Assembly (NCBI GenBank): GCA_002296125.1
Contig: DBHI01000016.1
Span: 1 to 21,789, forward strand
DNA length: 21,789 nucleotides
Direction: 5' to 3'
From: Anaerolineales bacterium UBA832
GTDB lineage: Bacteria; Chloroflexota; Anaerolineae; Anaerolineales; UBA11657
The translations under genes were made by a program, and so were the position numbers. The notes under the pieces were generated by a model, which did not search any database, was not told the origin of the DNA, and was given only the letters and a program-made list of their open reading frames with translations. Positions 14,244 to 21,037 of this stretch are shown here, one piece after another (the first letter of the stretch is position 1; each line of letters starts with the position of its first letter).

Positions 14244-15167
14244 ATGATTAGTAAAAAAAACATTACTGACAAAGTAATTGTGATTACTGGTGCTACTAGT
14301 GGTATTGGTCGTCAGCTAGCTATACAATTAGCATCATCAGGTGCTAATCTAGTGCTTGTAGGTAGAAGTCAATTACGCACACAAAACATGCTTTCTGAGT
14401 TAAATGATATTAATGGCGTGGGTGATATTGTTGGAGAGATTTGTGATCTTTCACTTCAATCTGATGTTCATGGTCTTGCAGATAGGTTGCGTGCAAGGTA
14501 TGGAAAGATTGATGTTCTTGTGAATAATGCAGGTGCTATGTTTAAGAAGGATCAATGGACTCAAGAGGGTTTTGAACGAACTTGGGCACTTAATTATAAT
14601 TCAGTATTTTTACTTACTACATTAATCTGTGATCTGATGATTCATAATTCATCAGGGACTATTATTAATACCGCTTCAGCTAGTCATAGGTTAGGTCGAA
14701 TACATTGGGATGATTTGCAGTTTGAGGATCATTCGTCTTTAAGAGGATGGCGCACTTATACTCAATCTAAATTAGCAGTGGTTTTATTCACAAATTATCT
14801 AGCATATGTTTTAAAAGACACTAATATTACAGCAAATGCTGTTGATCCAGGCTGGGTATCTACTCGCTTTAGTAATGATCATAGTTTGGTTACAAAAGTT
14901 GGGTGGTGGATTAGTCAACCATTGCAGTTGTCTGATGTGCAAGGATCTAAGACACTTCTGTGGTTATCAGTATCTAAAGAGGCGGACAAATTCTCTGGAT
15001 GTTATTTTTATAAATGTAAACCTATAAAACCTTCAGAAAAAGCTCTTAATATGGTTGATGCGGCCAGATTATGGGAATTAAGTGAACAAATGATGGGTGT
15101 ATCTCATTATTGGGACAAGATAAGATATAAAATAAATGAAGATATTACTATGGAAATGAATATATGA
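14244..15167 (+). CDS. Short-chain dehydrogenase/reductase, retinol-dehydrogenase-like
   Basis: A 307-residue NAD(P)-dependent oxidoreductase with a classical Rossmann fold. It shows the nucleotide-binding TGATSGIG (15-22), a basic residue after strand 2 (VLVGRSQ, suggesting NADP), VNNAG (93-97), catalytic Ser in NTASASH (Ser145/Ser147), YTQSK (Tyr172, Lys176), and the DPGWVSTRFS element. The tail RGWRTYTQSKLAVVLF and the overall length (just over 300) resemble the retinol-dehydrogenase/WWOX-like subgroup of SDRs. The substrate is not predictable. ATG 14244 is chosen over TTG 14220 because all family homology begins after it; neither has a good Shine-Dalgarno. Its TGA stop overlaps the next ATG as ATGA, so it is coupled to the unknown protein at 15164. 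It is divergent from the cupredoxin operon across about 150 bp. Confidence 0.88.
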   Translation: MISKKNITDKVIVITGATSGIGRQLAIQLASSGANLVLVGRSQLRTQNMLSELNDINGVGDIVGEICDLSLQSDVHGLADRLRARYGKIDVLVNNAGAMFKKDQWTQEGFERTWALNYNSVFLLTTLICDLMIHNSSGTIINTASASHRLGRIHWDDLQFEDHSSLRGWRTYTQSKLAVVLFTNYLAYVLKDTNITANAVDPGWVSTRFSNDHSLVTKVGWWISQPLQLSDVQGSKTLLWLSVSKEADKFSGCYFYKCKPIKPSEKALNMVDAARLWELSEQMMGVSHYWDKIRYKINEDITMEMNI

Positions 15168-15670
15168 TTGGAGAAGTAATTGTAGTAAATGATTTAATGC
15201 AAACTAATTACTCTTATTTGCTTAGTGAGCCAATTGGAGAAAATTTTCATTCGGATTTTATGCCGGACTTAACACCTAAAGAAATGTTAACCCTAGGTGT
15301 TTTTGGTGGAAAATATATGACAGACTGTGTAAATGAATTTCCTGCAGATTGGTATGTAAATGCAAGATTATGTAAGGAAAGGCGGGATCCATCATTAAAC
15401 TATTTTGGAGTTAATGCTTCACAGTCCTTAAGTGTCTGGAGAGATAAAGGGTGGATCAATTATGATGATCCACGAGGATGGTTTCAATGGTACTGCCGAT
15501 ATTTTTTTGGTCGTAGGTGCTTAGATGATGATCGTCAAATTAAACGCTGGAGGCAAATGTTTAGACATGTGGGACAAATAAGGAAGAATTGTGAATATGG
15601 TGACCTTAACTGTAGACCTAGACAACGTCAGGCTTTACTGCACTGGGCATATGATTCGCGAGAAATATAG
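15164..15670 (+). CDS. Protein of unknown function, Trp/Arg-rich, coupled to the SDR
   Basis: A 168-residue soluble protein I cannot assign to a named family. It has no signal peptide or membrane segment. It is rich in Trp, Arg and Tyr: FGGKYMTDC near 46-54, FPADWYVNARL, YFGVNASQSLSVWRDKGW, DPRGWFQWYCRYFFGRR, and RPRQRQALLHWAYDSR at the end. The density of aromatic and charged motifs looks like a conserved enzyme or binding fold rather than a random frame, and the pattern reads as strongly selected. Four Cys (residues near 54, 70, 111 and 120) plus two more in NCEYGDLNC could bind a metal, but the spacing fits no motif I know. Translation is coupled to the SDR through an ATGA overlap, so the two products probably serve one pathway. 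Confidence 0.75.
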   Translation: MIGEVIVVNDLMQTNYSYLLSEPIGENFHSDFMPDLTPKEMLTLGVFGGKYMTDCVNEFPADWYVNARLCKERRDPSLNYFGVNASQSLSVWRDKGWINYDDPRGWFQWYCRYFFGRRCLDDDRQIKRWRQMFRHVGQIRKNCEYGDLNCRPRQRQALLHWAYDSREI

Positions 15671-15697
15671 TGCACAGTAATAGGTATTAGTAAAATA

Positions 15698-15796
15698 ATG
15701 ACTAAGCTAAAATCGATTTTGTTGCAAGGAACTATTGATAACATAGCGTGTAGTAGTGAGAGGGTTAAACATAAATCTAAATCTAAATCGAGGTAG
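15698..15796 (+). CDS. Possible 32-residue basic small protein
   Basis: ATG 15698 opens a 32-codon frame ending at TAG 15796, three bases before the next gene's ATG. The product ends in a Lys/Ser-alternating tail (HKSKSKSKSR). It lies in the only gap of the operon and its end carries the GAGG (15790-15793) that serves the next gene. There is a poor upstream ribosome site (TAGG about 13 nt away), so it may be chance. Confidence 0.22.
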   Translation: MTKLKSILLQGTIDNIACSSERVKHKSKSKSR

Positions 15797-15799
15797 TGT

Positions 15800-16750
15800 A
15801 TGGATTTTCCAAAATATAGTTCAGTGGAAGATATATTAGAAGATGTAGTAGCTTTACGCCCAAAAGGAGGAAGTGCTTATGGTTATTGTTCAGCGATGGC
15901 ATACAAATTGATTGCTGAAGACAATTCACTTACTACAATAGATACATTATTTGATAAGCTTGATAGTGTTACAGAGGTTCTATTATTTGAGAAACCTACT
16001 ATGGCTACTATCCACAATGCCAAAATACTTATTGTTGATGATGTTCGTAAACTTATTAGTGAGTCTGATATAGATAATATTAAGATATCTATGATTAAAA
16101 GGGCTAATCTATTTATAGAACGATCAGCAATAGCTCTAGACAGATTAGGTCAATTTGGAGGAAATCTGATTCAAGATGGGCAAGTTATAATGATTCATAG
16201 TTTTAGTAGATCATTAATGTCTTGTTTTGCTAGTGCAGTTGAGTCAGGTAAATCGTTTGAAGTAATATGTACTGAATCGCAACCTACGAAAGAATCAAGG
16301 TGGGCTATCGATCAGTTCGTTGCTTGGGGAATTAGAGTATCTTTTGTGATTGATGCTGGAATGGCAATGATTATTTCCGAGGCTGATTGGTGTCTTACTG
16401 GGGCTGATAGTATTAGTTATGTAGGAGATGTGGCAAATAAAATTGGTACATATCAGCTGGCATTATTGTCTCAAGTATTTAACAAACCGTTTTATGTAGC
16501 TTCTGAAATAATGAAGTTACAAACTCAAACTATGGAGGGATATCCAATATATCTTGAGCGGAGGCCGGATGATGAGATTTTGGATCTCCAACAATTTGGT
16601 GATGAGATTGATACAATTGACGTGCGACATCAATTTTTTGATCTTACCCCAGCCAATTGTATAAGAGGTATTATTACTGAGAGAGGAATGATACCTCCAG
16701 TGTCTATTGGTAATGAATGGGAAAAGTTTCGATTATCTTTTAATGATTGA
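15800..16750 (+). CDS. eIF-2B alpha-like / MtnA-superfamily protein
   Basis: A 316-residue cytoplasmic protein of the eIF-2B/5-methylthioribose-1-phosphate isomerase superfamily. The N-terminal helical half (1-125) is followed by the Rossmann-like half. It shows VIMIHSFSRSLMSC, EVICTESQPTKESRW, the core motif GADSISYVGDVANKIGTYQLA (Asp203), KPFYVASE, and a C-terminal FDLTPANCIRGIITERGMIPP. In MtnA and ribose-1,5-bisphosphate isomerase the first of these stretches carries a catalytic Cys (TxCN). Here it reads IHSFSRS, as in eIF-2B alpha, while the Asp in GAD is kept. So a non-isomerase, sugar- or nucleotide-phosphate-binding role is likelier than isomerisation, though Cys in VICTES could be considered. 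GAGG lies 6 nt before ATG 15800. The NUDIX gene starts 7 bp after the stop; function of the pair is unknown. Confidence 0.8.
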   Translation: MDFPKYSSVEDILEDVVALRPKGGSAYGYCSAMAYKLIAEDNSLTTIDTLFDKLDSVTEVLLFEKPTMATIHNAKILIVDDVRKLISESDIDNIKISMIKRANLFIERSAIALDRLGQFGGNLIQDGQVIMIHSFSRSLMSCFASAVESGKSFEVICTESQPTKESRWAIDQFVAWGIRVSFVIDAGMAMIISEADWCLTGADSISYVGDVANKIGTYQLALLSQVFNKPFYVASEIMKLQTQTMEGYPIYLERRPDDEILDLQQFGDEIDTIDVRHQFFDLTPANCIRGIITERGMIPPVSIGNEWEKFRLSFND

Positions 16751-16757
16751 GGGAATT

Positions 16758-17219
16758 ATGAAACCAATTTTAACTACAATGATATATTGTATCAAACATA
16801 ATTGCGTGTTGCTAATGCGACGTAATAAAGAACCTAATCTGGGATTGTGGGTAGGTCCAGGTGGTAAAATAGAAGATGGTGAATCCCCATATGATTGTGC
16901 AATAAGAGAACTTTATGAAGAAACAGGTTTGATTGCTAATACTTTAAGTTTGAAAGGATTAATTACTGAAGTGTCTCCACGTTCAGATTGGCAATGGCTC
17001 ATTTTTATTTATGTAACGGAAGATTTTGTAGGTGATTTAATTCAAGATGATCGAGAAGGATCACTAGAGTGGGTAGAATTATCTGATGTTATGAGTAAGA
17101 TGTTGCCAGAAGCTGATAAGATATGGTTTGATAAAATTATTGATAATTCTTCTGATGTGTATCAGGCCAAGTTTATTTATGATGATGCATTGAACATGAT
17201 TGGTATCAAGGAGTATTAA
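16758..17219 (+). CDS. NUDIX hydrolase, MutT/MTH1-like
   Basis: A 153-residue cytoplasmic pyrophosphohydrolase. The full NUDIX box is present at 36-58: Gly36, Glu42, Arg50-Glu51, Glu54-Glu55 and Gly57, in the pattern G-x5-E-x7-R-E-L-x-E-E-x-G-L. The preceding RRNKEPNLGLWVGPGGKIE resembles the 8-oxo-dGTP or 2-hydroxy-dATP diphosphatases of the MTH1 and MutT type; other NDP-X substrates are equally possible. I chose ATG 16758, with GAGGGA 5 nt upstream, rather than in-frame starts inside the eIF-2B-like gene. It is the last gene of the SDR-to-NUDIX run and is probably co-transcribed with the eIF-2B-like gene. A 165-bp gap with a promoter-proximal inverted repeat separates it from the molybdenum hydroxylase operon. 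Confidence 0.92.
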   Translation: MKPILTTMIYCIKHNCVLLMRRNKEPNLGLWVGPGGKIEDGESPYDCAIRELYEETGLIANTLSLKGLITEVSPRSDWQWLIFIYVTEDFVGDLIQDDREGSLEWVELSDVMSKMLPEADKIWFDKIIDNSSDVYQAKFIYDDALNMIGIKEY

Positions 17220-17307
17220 AAACATTAAAATACTGTTGATTTGTGTGATAGCAAATTATGGTGATTGAAAGGTTATACAGGTGTTCACAAATAATGTCAG
17301 ATGTTAC

Positions 17308-17341
17308 AATATAATTTTGATTTCATAATGAAAATTATATT
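17308..17341. promoter_or_regulatory. Inverted repeat with 11-bp arms upstream of the molybdenum hydroxylase operon
   Basis: AATATAATTTT (17308-17318) and AAAATTATATT (17331-17341) are perfect reverse complements around a 12-nt spacer, which with adjoining bases contains the smaller palindrome TTTCATAATGAAA (17321-17333). It lies 43 bp before the first gene. All stem pairs are A-T, so an operator is likelier than a stable RNA stem. Confidence 0.45.
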
Positions 17342-17384
17342 AGCGAAAATAATAGTTGTTTAAATTAAGGTTCGAGTATTTTTT

Positions 17385-18254
17385 ATGAAAGATTTTACAT
17401 ATGTTTCACCTTCCTCTATTGGTGAAGTAGTTGGTTTGTTAAGCGAAAATGAGGGTTGTGCAGCATTATTAGCGGGCGGTACTGATTTATTGGTTCAGTT
17501 AAGAAATACAAATTCAGACGTTGATGTGGTTATAGACGTTAAAAAGATTTCTCAACTGAATGATATTTCTTATGATGTAGATAATGGATTATCAGTTGGA
17601 GCAGCAGTGCCATGTTCTCAAATTTATCAGTCGGATATTATATTAGAAAAATATCCGATTATAATAGATGCAGCATCAATCATAGGTGGTAAAGCAATTC
17701 AGAATCGAGCTAGCTTTGGAGGTAATGTTTGCAATTCTTCACCTAGTGGTGATGCTATTGGAGCTATGATGGCATTAGGTGCTACTTGTGAAATTGTTGG
17801 CTCAAATGGTGTCAGAACAGTTCCAATTAATGAGTTTTTTATTGCACCAGGTAAAAATATTTTAATGACTGATGAAATCTTGGTGGCACTGAAGGTGCCA
17901 CCTCCAAAACAATATTCTGGGTCCGGGTATATACGTTTTACTCCCCGAGCTGAGATGGATATTGCTGTAGCTGGTGTAGGTTCATACCTTGAAGTAGATC
18001 GCAAATCAGATCAGATATTGTCGGCACGAATCGCTTTAGTGGCTGTTGCTCCTACTCCAGTATTATCAACTTCAGTGGCTCAGATGTTGATAGGCAATAC
18101 ACCTATTGAAAATACTATTCAAATGGCTGCTAGTTTGGCCCAAGAATCAATTTCACCTATTACTGATGTGCGAGGTACTGCTGCTCAACGTAAACATTTA
18201 ATTGGTGTACTAACTAAACGTAGTCTAAATCTTGCTGTGAGTCGAGTCAAATAA
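17385..18254 (+). CDS. Molybdenum hydroxylase FAD-binding medium subunit (CoxM/XdhB-like)
   Basis: A 289-residue flavoprotein that passes electrons from the iron-sulfur subunit to the final acceptor. The FAD-binding domain of the CO dehydrogenase/xanthine dehydrogenase family is shown by LLAGGTDLLVQLR (28-40) and GGKAIQNRASFGGNVCNSSP (about 99-118), both FAD diphosphate-binding loops. The C-terminal CO-dehydrogenase flavoprotein domain (about 180-285) has IRFTPRAEMDIAVAGVG. Length matches CoxM. It is first in an M-S-L operon, with the S gene 22 bp beyond the stop and the L gene after it. ATG 17385 has only weak upstream purines (AAGG at 17367-17370, 14 nt away). The paired 11-bp inverted repeat upstream may control the operon. 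Subunit type is firm; substrate is set by the large subunit. Confidence 0.93.
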   Translation: MKDFTYVSPSSIGEVVGLLSENEGCAALLAGGTDLLVQLRNTNSDVDVVIDVKKISQLNDISYDVDNGLSVGAAVPCSQIYQSDIILEKYPIIIDAASIIGGKAIQNRASFGGNVCNSSPSGDAIGAMMALGATCEIVGSNGVRTVPINEFFIAPGKNILMTDEILVALKVPPPKQYSGSGYIRFTPRAEMDIAVAGVGSYLEVDRKSDQILSARIALVAVAPTPVLSTSVAQMLIGNTPIENTIQMAASLAQESISPITDVRGTAAQRKHLIGVLTKRSLNLAVSRVK

Positions 18255-18276
18255 TGATCAAAGGATGAACAAATTT

Positions 18277-18759
18277 ATGTCAAGTAAGTTGGTTGTCAAT
18301 TCAAACATTAATGGACAAGATGTAGAGTTTCTAATAGAACCTCAGCAGAGTTTGTTGGAAATTTTGCGTGATGCGTTTGGTCTTACAGGTACCAAAGAAG
18401 GATGTAATGATGGTAATTGCGGAGCATGTTCTGTATTGTTTGATAATCGTTTAGTCAATGCATGTTTAGTCCTAGGGGTTGAGATAGAAGGTAGGAAAGT
18501 AGTTACTGTCGAAGGTTTAGCTAACATAAATGAATTACATCCAGTGCAAGAAGCGTTTGTTGTCGAAGATGGTTTACAGTGTGGATATTGTACTCCGGGT
18601 TTTATAGTTTCAACAAAAGCTTTGCTTGATCAAAATCCTGATCCATCAGATGACGAAATAAGATTTTGGTTAGCTGGCAATCTTTGTCGTTGTACAGGGT
18701 ATGACAAAATAGTTAAGGCAGTCAGACATGCTGCTAGATTAATGAATGAAGCACGATAG
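18277..18759 (+). CDS. Molybdenum hydroxylase [2Fe-2S] small subunit (CoxS/XdhC-like)
   Basis: A 160-residue protein carrying two [2Fe-2S] clusters between the molybdenum and FAD subunits. The plant-ferredoxin-type N-terminal domain binds the first with Cys43, Cys48, Cys51 and Cys63 (EGCNDGNCGACS). The helical C-terminal domain binds the second with Cys102, Cys105, Cys137 and Cys139 (QCGYCTPGF and LCRCTGY). All eight ligands are present. I chose ATG 18277, which has AAGGA (18261-18265) about 11 nt upstream; an ATG at 18265 in the same frame overlaps that sequence and would add four residues. It sits between the FAD and molybdenum subunits, 8 bp before the latter. No signal peptide, so the complex should be cytoplasmic. 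Confidence 0.95.
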   Translation: MSSKLVVNSNINGQDVEFLIEPQQSLLEILRDAFGLTGTKEGCNDGNCGACSVLFDNRLVNACLVLGVEIEGRKVVTVEGLANINELHPVQEAFVVEDGLQCGYCTPGFIVSTKALLDQNPDPSDDEIRFWLAGNLCRCTGYDKIVKAVRHAARLMNEAR

Positions 18760-18767
18760 AGGTATTA

Positions 18768-21026
18768 ATGAATAATTCAATGGTGAGTATGGATAAACAT
18801 AGATCTGTTGGTACACGTCCAGAGAGAATTGATGCTAAAGAAAAAGTTACTGGTAGTGCTTTGTTTGGTACTGACATTATGATGCCGGGAATGCTGCATG
18901 GACGTATTTTACGTAGTCCTCATGCTCATGCTCGTATTATTTCTATAAACACTGCAAATGCGGAGTCTATGTCAGGTGTGTTTGCGGTTGTAACTGCTAA
19001 TGATTTGCCCGAAGCTGATGATATGAAAGAGAAACTTGGTGAAAGTACTATTAACTACAAATTTTTAAGAGACAATAATTTAGCTAGTGATAAAGTGTTA
19101 TATGTAGGTCATGCTGTAGCAGCTTTGGCTGCCGAGACTCCAGATATTGCAGAGAATGCTTTAGAATTAATTGAAGTTGAGTATGAGATATTGGATCCTG
19201 TTCTTGATGTACGAGAATCAATGTCTACCGAATTGAAAATTTTACATGAACAATTGAGGACGTTAGGTTCTACAAATGATAAATCAACTAATGTAGCCCA
19301 ACATATACATCATGTGAAGGGAGATCCGTCGCTTGGATTTGATGAAGCTGATGTAATAATTGAAAGGGAATTTATTACAGCTCCAGTTCATCAGAGTTAT
19401 TTGGAACCTCATGCAGCCACTGCAACATGGGGAAAGGATGGTAATTTAACTATTTATGCTTCTACACAGGGAGCTTTTGTGACTCGCAGACAGGTATCTC
19501 AATTGTTGCAGTATCCTATGTCAAAGATAAAAGTTATACCTACAGAAGTGGGAGGAGCATTTGGAGGAAAGAATCCTACCTATGTAGAAGTTCCTGCATC
19601 ATTATTGTCATATAAAACTGCTAAGCCAGTTCGTGTAGTGATGTCTAGAGAAGAGGTTATATTGGGTACTGGTCCTGGTTCTGGAACTTCAATTAAGGTT
19701 AAAATGGGTGCCAAGAAGTCTGGTAAAATCACAGCAGCTCAGGCAGAACTGTGTTATGAGGCTGGTGCATATCCAGGATCACCCGTTGATCCTGGGTCTA
19801 TGGCAATTTTTGCTGCGTATGATATTCCAAATGGTCAAATAGATGGATATGATGTCCTAGTGAACAAACCAAGGGTAGCTGCTTATCGTGCTCCAGGAGC
19901 ACCTCAAGCAGCTTTCGCTTGTGAACAAGTTATTGATGAACTGGCTAGTAGTATTGCTATGGATGGGATTGAATTTCGCATGATGAATGCTGCTAGTGAA
20001 GGTACTGAACGCATTAATGGTAAATTACACAAAAGTATAGCTATTAAGGAAATTTTAGGCATAATTGATGATCATCCACATTACAATGAGCCTATACAGG
20101 GACCTTATCAAGGAAGAGGTGTAGCGATTGGTTTTTGGGATAATTGGGGAGCACGCTCGAGTGTTGATATAAATGTTAATAGTGATGGTACAGTTAATTT
20201 AATTTCCGGTTCTGTGGATTTGACAGGTAGTCGTACAACTGTGGCGATGCAGGCAGCAGATGTTCTGGAAATTCCTTTAGAAAAAGTAAAATCTTCTATG
20301 GTTGACACCGATTCTATTAGTTATGCAGATACGTCTGCAGGAAGTCGAACTACTATGGCTACGGGCAAGGCTGCAGTTGAGGCAGCTTATGATGTTATTG
20401 GTAAATTGAAATTAGAAATAGCATCTCTTTGGAATGTTTCTATTGATTCCATTAGATATGCAAATGGTGTATTTAGTTCTAATAAAGGTAAAGATACAAA
20501 TATGACTTTCCAGGAATTAGCTGGAAAATTATCTGGACAAGTTACTGGACATGGAAATGTAAATGTTGAGGATTGGGCTGGTGCAGGTGGAGGTACCATT
20601 GTTGATGTAGAAGTTGATCCTGATACCGGTCAAATCAAAATATTGAAATGTACTGTTATACAGAATGCAGGTAAAGCTATTCATCCAGGACAAGTGGAAG
20701 GACAAATGCAAGGAGGAGTGGTGCAGGGTATTGGATGGGCGTTGTATGAAGGTTATGAATACGATAAAAATGGCAAGGTGCTAAATGCTAATCTGTTAGA
20801 TTATAAATTACCAACTGCATTAGATGTTCCTAATATTGATGCAGTTATTATTGAGAAACCTTTTCCAAGCAACCCTTATGGGGCTCGTGGTGTTGGTGAG
20901 ACACCAATAATATCTCCTGCTCCTGCTATTGCAAATGCAGTGCAGAAGGCCCTAGGAGTACGATTGCATAGATTGCCTATGACACCTAGCAGGATATTAG
21001 AGGAAATTGGAATAACTAGTGAATGA
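18768..21026 (+). CDS. Molybdenum hydroxylase catalytic large subunit (xanthine dehydrogenase/CoxL family)
   Basis: A 752-residue subunit binding the molybdenum-pterin cofactor. The N-terminal aldehyde-oxidase/xanthine-dehydrogenase a/b hammerhead domain (about 15-140) shows GRILRSPHAHARI. The molybdenum-binding domains show VGGAFGGKN, VAAYRAPGAPQAAF (from Ala372) and the catalytic Glu711 in GARGVGETP. The loop over the active site is AYRAPGAPQ, not the AYxCSFR of true form I CO dehydrogenase, nor AYRGAGR of form II, so I do not call it a CO dehydrogenase. It should hydroxylate an N-heterocycle, aldehyde or aromatic substrate, which I cannot identify. AGAGG (18758-18762) lies 5 nt before ATG 18768. 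Cofactor insertion genes (for example coxD, coxF or xdhC) are not seen. It is convergent with the aminotransferase gene, 11 bp away. Confidence 0.93.
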   Translation: MNNSMVSMDKHRSVGTRPERIDAKEKVTGSALFGTDIMMPGMLHGRILRSPHAHARIISINTANAESMSGVFAVVTANDLPEADDMKEKLGESTINYKFLRDNNLASDKVLYVGHAVAALAAETPDIAENALELIEVEYEILDPVLDVRESMSTELKILHEQLRTLGSTNDKSTNVAQHIHHVKGDPSLGFDEADVIIEREFITAPVHQSYLEPHAATATWGKDGNLTIYASTQGAFVTRRQVSQLLQYPMSKIKVIPTEVGGAFGGKNPTYVEVPASLLSYKTAKPVRVVMSREEVILGTGPGSGTSIKVKMGAKKSGKITAAQAELCYEAGAYPGSPVDPGSMAIFAAYDIPNGQIDGYDVLVNKPRVAAYRAPGAPQAAFACEQVIDELASSIAMDGIEFRMMNAASEGTERINGKLHKSIAIKEILGIIDDHPHYNEPIQGPYQGRGVAIGFWDNWGARSSVDINVNSDGTVNLISGSVDLTGSRTTVAMQAADVLEIPLEKVKSSMVDTDSISYADTSAGSRTTMATGKAAVEAAYDVIGKLKLEIASLWNVSIDSIRYANGVFSSNKGKDTNMTFQELAGKLSGQVTGHGNVNVEDWAGAGGGTIVDVEVDPDTGQIKILKCTVIQNAGKAIHPGQVEGQMQGGVVQGIGWALYEGYEYDKNGKVLNANLLDYKLPTALDVPNIDAVIIEKPFPSNPYGARGVGETPIISPAPAIANAVQKALGVRLHRLPMTPSRILEEIGITSE

Positions 21027-21037
21027 ATAGTTGTAAT

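Noticed and set aside
18768..21026. Aerobic CO dehydrogenase (CoxL form I)
   Set aside because: The form I loop AYxCSFR is missing; the loop reads AYRAPGAPQ.
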